Shown in pieces: positions 44,458-54,959 of a stretch of 64,000 nucleotides of DNA. The notes below the pieces were generated by a model that was not told the origin of the DNA, did no database searches, and saw nothing but the letters and a program-made list of their open reading frames with translations. The position numbers and the translations under genes were made by a program. The stretch covers positions 15,121,514 through 15,185,513 of the forward strand of contig NC_056050.1 in assembly GCF_004379255.2 (NCBI RefSeq), in the 5' to 3' direction. The DNA comes from Salvia splendens. Taxonomy: Eukaryota; Streptophyta; Magnoliopsida; Lamiales; Lamiaceae. Each line of letters opens with the position of its first letter. The stretch's first letter is position 1.

Positions 44458-45736
44458 TGCCACGCCCGCATTTTCTAAGGATAGAAAACACGGTTGATCG
44501 CGACTAGGGGAGGATTAAAGAAGCGGGGAAGAAAGGGGAAAACAACACAACTCGACCATAGCTCGAAACAAATGAGAATAGCTCGAATAAAATCAGAGTA
44601 TCTCAACAATACATGAACTCAAAAGAAGAACAACTACTCATTTGAGAGAAAGAATATACCACGTGTGAAGACATGACACATTTTAAACACTTAAATTTCT
44701 TCAACGGTCTTGCTCAACACCCACCGCGCCCGTCACGCTCAACCTGCACATTTTTAAAAAGAAATGCAGGGCTGAGTACTTGATGCACTCAGTGGACTCA
44801 TGCCGAAAATATTTTATAAAATATTGTGTCAGCATTTAAAAGTGAACTCGGGGTTTTATAAAAGACCAAGTCACCAAAACATTTTCTCGCTCAAAAGTAT
44901 TGTTGCAACCCATTTTTCTCTCTCCTCGTACCATATCTGAACCTCATATGTGAAACGAGAACGTGGCCACATTCTCGATCACCGGACTGGCCAACTCGAA
45001 AGCTAGCGCACGATCCCCTTTGTGTACACTAGCTTGAATAGGGACTCACTCCATTACAAATACTAAGGGAAGAAAAGAATCACAAATAGTAGTATACTAC
45101 TCCCAGCCATTAACACGTTTACCACTCCCTCTTTCAGTCTCAATATTCTACTCTCTCTCTGTTCTCCCTCTCTCTAAAACTCACTTTCTCTCTCTCCTCT
45201 CTAACTCAAACCTCACATTATCTCTCTCGTTCTCCACTGCTCCAGCAGCCACCGCCCAAGGCTGCCAAATCCGGTGACGTCACTGCCTCTCCGTCGCCAC
45301 CGCTGTCGTCGTAGCCGATGTTGTCGAGCAGCGCCGCCTCTCACAACAGATCCGTCCCTCTCCCCTTTATTTTGTTTTCCCACTCAAAACTAATCTTTAA
45401 TTTATTCCACAGTTTAATTAAATTTCAGAATCTATAACTATTGTCAAACGATTTGATTCGAAGGGCTAAAGTACTTCATCGGGAATTAAAGATTGGAGCT
45501 TGAACACATAAAAGGTCTCTAAAAAGTTTCAAAGTGTTGTATGAAATTCATGTGAGTGAACTACCGTAAATCATGAAAATATGCAGCAGGAATTTCTTAT
45601 GTAATTGGGAGGGATATACTTTTTTGGAAGGGAGAAAGATTTTGCAATTGCAGGAAGGAATAAAACTCACAGCTTTCTCTACTCCCTTTGCTATCTCAGG
45701 ATTTGGAGGAAAGGTAAAGATTGTGGCACGATCTGG

Positions 45737-45788
<52 letters not shown>

Positions 45789-46068
45789 CTATGGATGTGT
45801 GTATCTTTAAAGATTTGATTTGGTTTGTTGGAGAGATTTTAGGGAGGGGAGATATGGTGAAATCGTTTGGTGATGGGATTTGGGAGAAATATATTTGACC
45901 AAGATTTGACTGCTTGACTAGAATGAATAATTAATATTTCGGGCTTCTAAATAAAAAATAAATAAATTCCATATTCTCAAAATAAAACGGAACGATATCT
46001 GGCTAAAAATAATTCGACGGTAATCCAAAAACTAACTTAAAAGAAATAGAAAAAGTCGGGGCGTCACA
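44458..46068. mobile_element. Solo LTR (1611 bp) inside the Mutator-like MITE
   Basis: Starts TGCCACGCCCGC, ends GGGGCGTCACA, 5-bp TSD ATAAC (44453-44457, 46069-46073). It shares the block AACCTGCACAT...ATGCAGGGCTGAGTACTTG...CTCATGCCGAAAATATTTT with the 3275-bp LTRs at 48444 and 57620, so it belongs to a related gypsy (Tekay/Del-like) family. It contains a long (TA)n at 45738-45786. The open frames around 45573-45898 are spurious. Confidence 0.9.
45738..45786. repeat. (TA)n microsatellite
   Basis: About 24 uninterrupted TA units within the solo LTR. Confidence 0.97.
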
Positions 46069-46280
46069 ATAACAAACTCAGGGTAAAGTTTGTGATATTA
46101 TTTGCCAATTTCAAAGTTCGTGGGAATAACCCAACTTCTTGAAAGTTCCATGATATTAGGTGTCAATATCTCATTTATAATTTATGAGAGATATAGCTTC
46201 GAAATGAAACAAATCCATGAATATCATTCCTAGACACAATTCATGGACAGTAGATTTTGCATGACAAAACCCAATGGCCC

Positions 46281-46809
46281 TGATACGATGTTACTCGTAT
46301 CGATTGTGGCGACGAGGGAGCACCGGATAAAGGATAGGTTCGTTCGCGGGAACTTCCCGTCGAGCAGCCTGAAATTCTCCCCAACTAGGGTTTGGGCGAG
46401 AGAAAAATAACGCGGAAAATAAAAGCAGAAAAATTCAGGTAAATTCTGCTGTATTGATTTATTGGAATTTCAATGCACAAAATCCCTATTTATAATTCTA
46501 AGGACCCTAGGTTTGGTTCGACTCGAACATTCCGGGAAATAACCAACAAGAAAACCCGAAACGGAGCTTATAGTACATTCGACTCAAAAAGTTCCAAAAA
46601 TAAATAATTCAACAAAAATAATAATAAAAGACCAAAATATCTCTAGCTAACATGAAACATAATCCTTGAACCAGTCGGGCTTCTTTCCTTGTCTCGAAGT
46701 GCGCCTCGGTTCCTCTCTAGTCATCTCCTCTTCCTCGCTGCTATCCCTTGTCGGATCCTCCATCCCTACCGATGAGTCTGCAGGCGGTTGGAGTGTTGTA
46801 TCCGTATCA
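46281..46809 (-). repeat. LTR of a gypsy fragment (right edge uncertain)
   Basis: Left edge TGATACGATGTTACTCGTATCG is homologous to the left edge of the solo LTR at 61586 (TGATACGAGGGTACTCGTATCG), and both share TTCGTTCGCGG...CCGTCGAGCAGCCT. The right edge could be at 46809 (minus-strand TGATACGG after GGGATGGGGT, the position used by the gag-only element). It could also lie near 46660, just beyond the pol stop. No partner LTR is visible. Confidence 0.6.
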
Positions 46810-47345
46810 ACCCCATCCCGGTTAAGAGACTCCTTGTCCTCAAGGAGGGAAGGAAAATGTTGTCTGATCATTTCTAAAGGTTCCCACGTCGCAGCAGAAT
46901 CCTCCTTGTTAGACCGTTGAACTAACACCTGCTCCATTGGCTCATCATCCGAAGAGCGACTCAACGCTCCAGAATACACTCCGGTTGAATCACCGAACAC
47001 CCTCCAACAAACTCCGCCTGAAGATTCACAATCGTATCAGTCGTCCCACCTTCTACATAAGGGCGAAGTAGACTTACATGAAACACATGATGAATACGCG
47101 AGCCCGGTGGCAATAATAAGCGATAAGCCACGGGACCAATCTTCTCCGAGATAGTGAACGGGCCATAATAACGACACACAAGCTTTGCCGATAGGGGTTT
47201 TGCCACTGAATGTTGTCTATATTGTTGCAATTTGAGAATAACCTTATCACCAACCTCAAATTGAACGTCCCGTCTATGTTTATTCGCATTATCGCGCATT
47301 CGTTGTTGGGCGCGCTCCAAATTTTTCCCCAGCCTCATATTGAAC
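46647..47345 (-). pseudogene. Gypsy integrase C-terminal fragment and pol tail
   Basis: Minus-strand reading gives [49 protein letters not shown] and [14 protein letters not shown]. This is the DNA-binding C-terminal part of a Ty3/gypsy integrase, followed by an acidic tail ending RRTSRQGKKPDWFKDYVSC at the stop 46647. The integrase part runs to a stop near 46961 and the tail is in another frame, so there is a frameshift near 46970-47000. The catalytic core, RNase H end and zinc domain of this element are missing: upstream the frame jumps straight into RNase H of a different gypsy type. Confidence 0.85.
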
Positions 47346-48443
47346 CTTTCTATGGTCGTATAATTAGCTTGTTCAAAATCTAAGGTTCTACTAGCATAAT
47401 AAATGACTCTAAAATTATTATCTCGTTTCTGCCCCAATGCGGAACGAACAACAATGTCGCTTGCATCATACATGATCTCAAATGGTTGGCTCCAATCGGG
47501 AGTGATGAGGATGGGAGTGCTCACTAAAGCTTTCTTCAAACTTTCAAAAGCCTGCAAATATTAAGTAAAATCAAATTTTACATCTTTTTCAAGTAATTTA
47601 CAATGTGGCTTAGGAATTTCAAGTAATCTAAGGTTCTACTAGCATAATAAATGACTCTAAAATTATTATCTCGTTTCTGCCCCAATGCGGAATGAACAAC
47701 AATGTCGCTTGCATCATACATGATCTCAAATGGTTGGCTCCAATCGGGAGTGATGAGGATGGGAGTGCTCACTAAAGCTTTCTTCAAACTTTCAAAAGCC
47801 TGCAAATATTAAGTAAAATCAAATTTTACATCTTTTTCAAGTAATTTACAATGTGGCTTAGGAATTTTAGAGAAATCCTTGATGAATCTTCTATAGAATC
47901 CTGCATGCCCCAAGAAACTTCTCACTGCCTTCTCGCTAGATAGGGGTGGCAATCTCTCAATGGCCGCAATCTTGGCTCTATCTACCTCTATCCCTGCAGA
48001 AGATACTTTGTGTCCTAGAACTATACCTTCTTTCACCATAAAATGATATTTTTTCCAATTAAGAACAAGGTTAGTTTCCACACATCTCTGCAAAACCTTG
48101 GCCAAGTTGTCAATATAGTGATCATAAGATTTACCAAAAACAGAAAAATCATCCATAAAGACTTCCATCACCTTCTCAATCAAATCATGAAAAATAGGCA
48201 TCATGCATCTCTGGAAAGTGGTAGGAGCATTACATAAGCCAAAAGACATCTTCCTACAAGCATATATCCCATAAGGGCAAGTAAAAGCAGACTTATGCTG
48301 ATCCTCAGGAGCAATTGCAATTTGATTATAATCAGAATAATCATCTAAGAAACCATATCCATCCCCCTAGTCTATCAAGCATTTGGTCAATAAAAGGCAA
48401 AAGGAAGTGATCTTTCCTAGTGGTAGCATTTAACATCCTATAA
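47346..48443 (-). pseudogene. Tat/Athila-like gypsy reverse transcriptase and RNase H start, left part
   Basis: Minus-strand reading from 48443: RMLNATTRKDHF...IDQMLDRL, a frame break at a GGGGG run near 48367, then YGIYACRKMSFGLCNAPTTFQRCMM. The catalytic box follows as EVFMDDFSVFG (Y/F-x-D-D), then FLGHAGFYRRFIKDFSKI and RNase [11 protein letters not shown]...[16 protein letters not shown]. This continues the RT that stops at 60900 on the other side of the nested Tekay-like element. Its RNase H start is present twice because of a 248-bp-spaced tandem duplication (47378-47865), and it is then fused to another element's integrase tail. Confidence 0.88.
47378..47865. repeat. Tandem duplication (about 240 bp, offset 248) in gypsy pol
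   Basis: 47378-47617 and 47626-47865 are nearly identical (one visible change, GGAACGAAC versus GGAATGAAC), joined by AAGTA. Each codes the same RT/RNase H junction segment ([17 protein letters not shown]). Confidence 0.95.
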
Positions 48444-51400
48444 TGTCACGACCGCCCATACAAGGGGTACCACAAACGCGGCGATCGTGACCGACATGCA
48501 TGGATTACAATTTAGAAGATCAACTTAATTAACTTAAAGAAAGGAAAACAACTTAGTTTAAAATTTTTAAGGTTATATTTTTTTTTTGAAAAGACATAAG
48601 AAAAATACATTCAAAAAGGACAACGGAAAAAAAATTAGACTTAAGAAATACAACCATTAATAACTAAAGTAAAACAAACATTTAACTTAAATCTCGAAGA
48701 ATATCATTTTCAAAAGACAACGTAAACACTTGTTTAAAAACTAATCACCACCATACATGTTCAAACACAAAGCATAAAGAAAAGATTAAAGTCTTGAGAC
48801 ATGGTTCAAGTTATAGCAGCGGAAAATACAGTTTAAGGAGAGTCAAGGACTACGCCTATGTATGACGACACAACGTATCCTACGTTCTCAAGCCAGCTCA
48901 ACATCCACCGCAACATCCCGCTCAACCTGCACATAAGAAAAATAATATGCAGGGCTGAGTACTTGTTGTACTCAATGGGCTCATGCCGAAAATATTTTAA
49001 TAAGTTATGTCATCCATACCAGTGATCTCGAGTTTTATGTATTAAGAAAATCACGAGAAACACAAAAATATTCAAGTCTGGCCAGACAATTTATCTCCCC
49101 ACTTTTCACATCAATCCATCAATCACAATCACAGTGCGACAATAGTGTGGCCACACTATTCGCCCACGAGACCGGCCGACTTGCAAGGACGGCTCACGAT
49201 CCCACCAGTGTACACAGCCCGATAGGGTTTACGGCCCTACTCGGACCCGAATTCGTTTCACAACACAGCCATATAGCCTAACGGAGTAAACTCATACGAA
49301 CTAGGCATCAGGCACACAATCTCAAAACAAAAACATCATGGCATGACATAACAGTTAAACCACCCTTATATCTCCACATAATATTTTTCGGAAAAGTAAA
49401 GAGGTTTGAAAAGAAAGCCCACCTCGTTCTCTTAGCAAAATCACAACCCAACTTAGCAACTCTCGATCCTCGAGTTCACGAATACACAACACCCTTGTCA
49501 ACGACAACACAAGTCAGCCTCACACAACAACATATCACTATGCATGTCCTATCGTTTCTCTCTCATCGTTTTCCTCAATTTCCCAAACCCGACATACATC
49601 TCAAAGGTGTAAACACACGTAACACATTTCAACTTATCACAAGTGATTTCAACATTTAAGCACATTCCTTGGACATACATGCATCGTACAATACTTTTAA
49701 ACTTGAAAAAATAAGTGTCATTTAATCAAGGCAGAAAACTGGCAGAATTGCGCGACCGTTTTGTAAAAATCACTTTAAATTCACCCGACCTCAAAACATG
49801 CTAAATTTTGGTCACGATACAGAGGACACATTCAAGTTCATCCATGAAAATTTTCATATCTAAATCACCTCATTTAGTCAGTCATATCACATATTGAACT
49901 CTCTGGTCGGAACATACAATTTCTGGCAGTATTGCGCAGTTCATTTGAAAAATTCACCATAAATTCATACGATGCCAAAAAAAGCTGAAAATTTAACACA
50001 ATACAGAAGACACTTCAAATTTTCATATAGCTCAAGAATCACATCAATCGGAGGTCATTTGGTCAGACAAACAGAAAACGAAACATTCATGGCGAGAACT
50101 CACGTTTCTGGCAGATTTGCGCAGTCAACTTCAAAAATTTATTAAAAATTCATTTTTCGATAAAACGGGCTGAAATTCACACGAGACACAGAAAACATCT
50201 TGAAGTTTACTCAGTAAATATTTCATAGCAAAATTCGTTCGTTTTATGGGTCAATCACAGATCATAAGTCACTGGTCGTGCACCACAGATTTTCAGGTTC
50301 ATAGATCGAAAATAGGGTTTTCATCTTCCATCAAACAAACATCGATTTTTCATGCTCGAACACACATAATCATGCTTAAAAGTTTCTCACACACATATTT
50401 GCACATGAACTCACATCATTCACCAACTATTCCAATCCAACATCACATGATTTCAATCAAAAACACAATATTATCAAAGTTCTTATGCAATCACACTTTC
50501 CCACCGATAAATTTTTCGATCTATTAATCCTACACCCTCTATATGCATGTAGGATTCAAGAATAATGTTTCAATGAAGAGATGAGAAGAAAAACTTAGTT
50601 ATACCTTTTCGAATCACGAAAACAAACGGTAGGAACAAGGATGGAGGCGATTCGTCGAAACTCTTGAAAAATCCACTCCAATTGATGCAAGAAATAATGA
50701 GGGAAGAAGTTTTTGGAGAGGATGGAGAGTGAAGGGGGGAGGCACGAAATTTTGAGGGAGATGGGGGCTAGGGTTTAGTTTAGGTGTTTGTATAGGATTA
50801 GGTTAAAGTTTAAAGAATTATTTAATTAATTATGGAGGGATAAAATAATGGCCAAATGAAATAAAAGTCCCATAATTAAAAGAATAAAATAGGCATGTAG
50901 GATGGGGAGGAATTCGAAAATTCCATGTAGAGCATAACAAGGAATTTATTTGGTATTTACTTGGAGAGAATATATTCACAACTTAGGAAATAAAAGTGAA
51001 TATTCCATAAACAAGGGAACAAAATAAATTAAATCTCCAAGTAGGAAAATAATGAGGAAGGGACGAAAATTCCATAAGGAATTGCACAAGGAAATTATTT
51101 AAATCCTCAATTAAATAGAATAGGATTTAAATTTGGTAATTTCTTTATAGGAAAAGACTCCCATAAAATAGGCAACAACTAAATAAATTTGCACAAGGAA
51201 ATTAACCAAAATGGGGCGTGCGACACAAGGAAATATTCACATCCCCAATTAATTGACTTAGGTATTAATTTGGTATTTCATTGAATAAAAGGGATTCCAC
51301 AAAATAAGAAACAAATATATTCTCCTCTAAAAAATAGGGACACCGAAAATTGGCTTAATTAGCCACAAGGAAATAATTCAACTCTTAATTCAATTGGGGC

Positions 51401-51718
51401 GAGGGAATAAAATGTGGCAAGATTTAATTGGATTTAATTTGGATGAATATCCCAAAACAATTAATTAAATCCAAGAAAGAATAAATTCTCAATAATTGGA
51501 GGGGCCGACAATAGCCATTTTTTGGCTAGAACAAGATGCATGATTTTATTTAAATTGACTCCCCACATTAAAATCTAATTAGCACTTCATTCCAATTCCC
51601 CCATGATGATTTATTCCACAACCAAACTCAAACACGTAGCAACAATTTAAATTTCATAAATGAAATTTCCAACCGACATTTATTAAATAAAGGTCATACA
51701 AATTTTTGGGATGTTACA
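48444..51718 (-). repeat. 3' LTR (left) of the Tekay-like element
   Basis: 3275 bp. It contains a hairpin TGAGTAC-TTGTT-GTACTCA at 48956-48974 and three diverged repeat units of about 184 bp, with the core CTGGCAG..TTGCGC at 49739, 49923 and 50108. No coding sequence; open frames here are chance. Confidence 0.96.
49739..50292. repeat. Three diverged 184/185-bp tandem units inside the LTR
   Basis: The core CTGGCAG(A/T)(A/T)TTGCGC begins at 49739, 49923 and 50108. It is followed each time by a similar order of words (TTCAA/AAATTCA, ACAGA.GACA.TT, ACATC/TCAT). The same triplet occurs in the partner LTR near 58918, 59102 and 59287. Confidence 0.65.
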
Positions 51719-51731
51719 TCCTTCCCCTCTT
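51719..51731 (-). promoter_or_regulatory. Polypurine tract of the Tekay-like element
   Basis: Minus-strand AAGAGGGGAAGGA directly precedes the 3' LTR. Confidence 0.8.
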
Positions 51732-51763
51732 AACAGAAATTTCATCCCGAAATTTTGACTGCC

Positions 51764-54700
51764 TCACATAAACGACTCGGGGTATTTTTCTTTCATACTT
51801 TCTTCTAACTCCCACGTGGCTTCCTTGGGACCATGGTGTTTCCACAACACTTTCACTGATGCTATCGACTTGTTTCGCAACTCTTGCACCTTCCGATCTA
51901 GGATTGCCTCGGGCCTTTCCTCGTAGTTCATGTCGGGGGTTAGGATCACCTCCTCTTGATGAATCGCATGCTTGGGGTCGAACACATACTTGCGCAAGTG
52001 CGACACATGGAACACGTTGTGCGCATTCCCAAAACTGGGAGGTAACGATAAACGGTACGCTACAGGACCTACTTCATCGATAATCTCGTACGGCCATACA
52101 AAACGCGGTTTCAGCTTGCCCTTCATTCCAAACCTCACAACTTCTTTCGTCGGGGATACTTTCAAGAACACTTTGTCACTAATGTCGAATTTAATTTCCG
52201 TTCGACGCACGTCGGCATACGACTTCTGCCTATCTTGAGCTTCCTTGATCCTTGTGCGGATTTGATGCACAATTTCGGTCATCTCCCTTATAGCGTCGGG
52301 TCCTAACATCTTCCTCTCGCCAACTTCATCCCATTAAAATGGAGATTGACACTTCCTGCCATACAAGGCTTCATACGAAGCCATATCGATCGTCGCTTGA
52401 TAGCTATTGTTGTAGGCGAATTCAACCAACGGTAGAACAGTTTCCCAACTTTTCTCTCGATCTAGGACAACGGCTCGCCACATATCCTCAAGTGTCTGAA
52501 TCGTCCTCTCTGACTGCTCGTCCGATTGCGGGTGACAAGCAGTGCTGAAGTTCAGTTGCGTGCCCAATTCTCGTTGCAAACCTTTGATGTGAACTTCGTA
52601 TCGCGGTCTGACACAATGGTCTTTGGCACTCCATGCAATCGCACAATCTCATTCACATAGAGATTAGCTAACTTATCCGCGCCATAAGTAACTCGAATTG
52701 GTAAAAAGTGCGCGCTCTTAGTTAGTCGATCGATGATCACCCAAATTGCGGTGTTGCCCTTCTGTGACTTTGGCAAACCCGTCACGAAATCCATAGCTAG
52801 ATGCTCCCACTTCCATTCGGGAATTTTGAGTGGTTGCAACTTCCCATATGGCCGTTGGTGTAAGGCCTTCACTTGTTGACATGCTAGACATCGTTCCACA
52901 TACGACGCTACGTCTCCTTTCATTCCATTCCACCAAAAACGTTGCTACAAATCTCGATACATCTTCGTGCTTCTGGGGTGTGCAGTGTAAGGCTTGTCGT
53001 GTGCTTCACTCAAAATCTCATCTTTTAGCGCCTCATCGCTCGGCACACACAATCGTCCATCATACGTCAAGGCATTATCCGCCTCCTCACGGTAATGATC
53101 AAGCTTCTCGGCTCTTACCTTCGCACGTAATTATTTCAACTTCTCATCACGTCGCTGGGTTCTATGTATTGGTTCTCAAATTTGGCTCAATCACTAGCGT
53201 CGCCAATCTTGCTTCTACTGTCTCGGGCGCTCTCACTATCTCCAATCTCATTCTGACGAATTCGCGAATCAACGCTTCCTCTTGCGTTAGGAAATAAGCC
53301 AATTGTGGTTGGTTCTTCCTACTCAAAGCGTAGGCTACTACGTTTGCCTTGCCCGGGTGGTAGTGAATACCACAGTCATAATCTTTCACAATCTCTAACC
53401 AACGTTGTTGTCGCATGTTCAGCTCCTTCTGCTCAAAGAAATACTTGAGACTTTTGTGATCTGTATATATTTCGCATCTCACTCCATAGAGATGATGTCT
53501 CTAAATTTTCAGTGCATGCACTACTGCCGCTAACTCCAAGTCGTGAGTCGGAAAATCCAATTCATTCTGTCTCAACTGTCGGGAAGCGTATGCTATCACT
53601 TTTCCATCTTGCATCAACACACATCCAAGTCCTACTTTCGATGCTTCCGTATAGACGGCGAAGTCTTTGTCGGTTGCCGGCATAGCTAGAACCGGTGCTG
53701 TCGTCAACTTCTCCTTCAATAGTTGGAAACTCGCCTCGCACTCCGGCGTCCAAACTACTTTGATTACTTTCTTTAACAGTTGCATCATCGGTCTCGCAAT
53801 CTTAGAGAATCCTTCAATGAATCGTCGATAGTATCCCGCCAATCCTAAGAAGCTGCGGATTTCACTTTGGCGTTTTCGGAGTTTTCCAATTCTGCACGGC
53901 CTCGACCTCTACTGGGTCTACTTGAATTCCATTTGCCGTCACAATATGACCAAGAAAGTTCACTCGAGTCAACCAAAACTCACACTTACTAAACTTGGCA
54001 TAAAGCTTCTCCTTTCGCAACGTTTCCAACACTGTTTGTAGATGCCATCCATGTTCCTCCTCGTTCTTCGAGTATACTAAAACATCGTCGATGAAGACTA
54101 ACACCAACTTGTCAAGATACTCGTGAAATACTCGGTTCATCAAGTCTATGAAGACGGCAGGGGCATTAGTCAGCCCAAATGGCCTCACGACGAATTCATA
54201 ATGGCCATAGCGAGTGCGAAAAGCAGTCTTAGGCACATCCTCTCGTCGGACCTTTAGTTGATGATACCCTGATCTCAAATCCATTTTCGAGAATACGCCC
54301 GCTCCTCGAAGTTGGTCAAACAAGTCATCAATTCTTGGCAGTCGGTACTTATTCCTCAAGGTCAACTTGTTGAGCTCACGATAGTCGATGCACATCCTCA
54401 TCGTTCCATCCTTTTTCTTTACGAACAACACAGGCGCTCCCCATGGTGATACACTAGGTCGGATAAATCCCAAATCTAGCAGTTCTTACAACTGAATCTT
54501 CAATTCAGCCAAATCTTTAGGGGCCATTCGGTATGGTGCTTTCGATACTGGCGCAGATCCAGGTTCTAAGTCAAAGGTAAACTCTACCTGTCCGTCGGGT
54601 GGCGGTCCTGGCAAAGCTTTGGGAAAATCTCGTACTACTGCCACGTCTTCCACTTTCAAATCCTTCTTTTCATCTCCGTTCAAGTACACAAGATACGCCG

Positions 54701-54954
54701 GACGCCCTTATCTTATCATCGTGGTCGCTTGTAATGCGGAGATTATGGAAGTTTGTCGGTTCAGGGAGATCCCATACAAGATAGTTGGCTCTTCGCCCGG
54801 GGCTTGAAGAGAAATCTGTCTCTCTTTTACAGTGAATCGTTGCGTGGTTCTCGGTAAGCCAATCCATTCCCAAAATTATGTCAACGCTCTCCAAGGCATG
54901 ACGTGTAAAAGTCGAGCTACTACTCTTAACTCTCCTAACACAAACTTTAGTCAA
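51764..54954 (-). pseudogene. Tekay/Del-like pol with chromodomain, multiply broken
   Basis: Minus-strand order: protease end (ILGMDWLTENHATI, 54954-54670); RT ([42 protein letters not shown], catalytic [12 protein letters not shown]); RNase H ([35 protein letters not shown]). Then integrase zinc domain remnant (CLACQQVKA), core (MDFVTGLPKS, IIDRLTKSAHFLP, TACHPQSDEQSERTIQ), C-terminal GPVAYRLSLPPS and chromodomain (PEAILDRKVQELRNKSI...EATWELEESM), stop at 51764. Lesions: frameshift between protease and RT; TAA at 54486-54488; an extra A near 53870; TAG at 53501-53503 (probably from TGG); several stops/frameshifts at 52924-53162 and near 52560; and a stop before 52334. In the protein family the chromodomain guides integration to methylated histones. 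The gene is dead in this copy. Confidence 0.93.
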
Positions 54955-54959
54955 ACAGT

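Larger units (their letters stand above)
44186..46172. mobile_element. Mutator-like foldback MITE, interrupted by a solo LTR
   Basis: Terminal inverted repeats of about 120-130 bp (44186-44310 and about 46050-46172, TATTGGCACCTAATATTATG / its complement). The perfect 9-bp TSD ATTTATAAT (44177-44185, 46173-46181) is the Mutator/MULE hallmark. Without the inserted solo LTR (44458-46068 plus TSD) the element is only about 370 bp, almost all inverted repeat, without coding sequence. Confidence 0.92.

Noticed and set aside
45573..45898. Two frames with long Tyr-Ile runs
   Set aside because: They translate a (TA)n microsatellite within a solo LTR.
50246..50527. 93-codon frame in the Tekay-like LTR
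   Set aside because: LTR sequence; the frame is not kept for functional reasons and has no motif.
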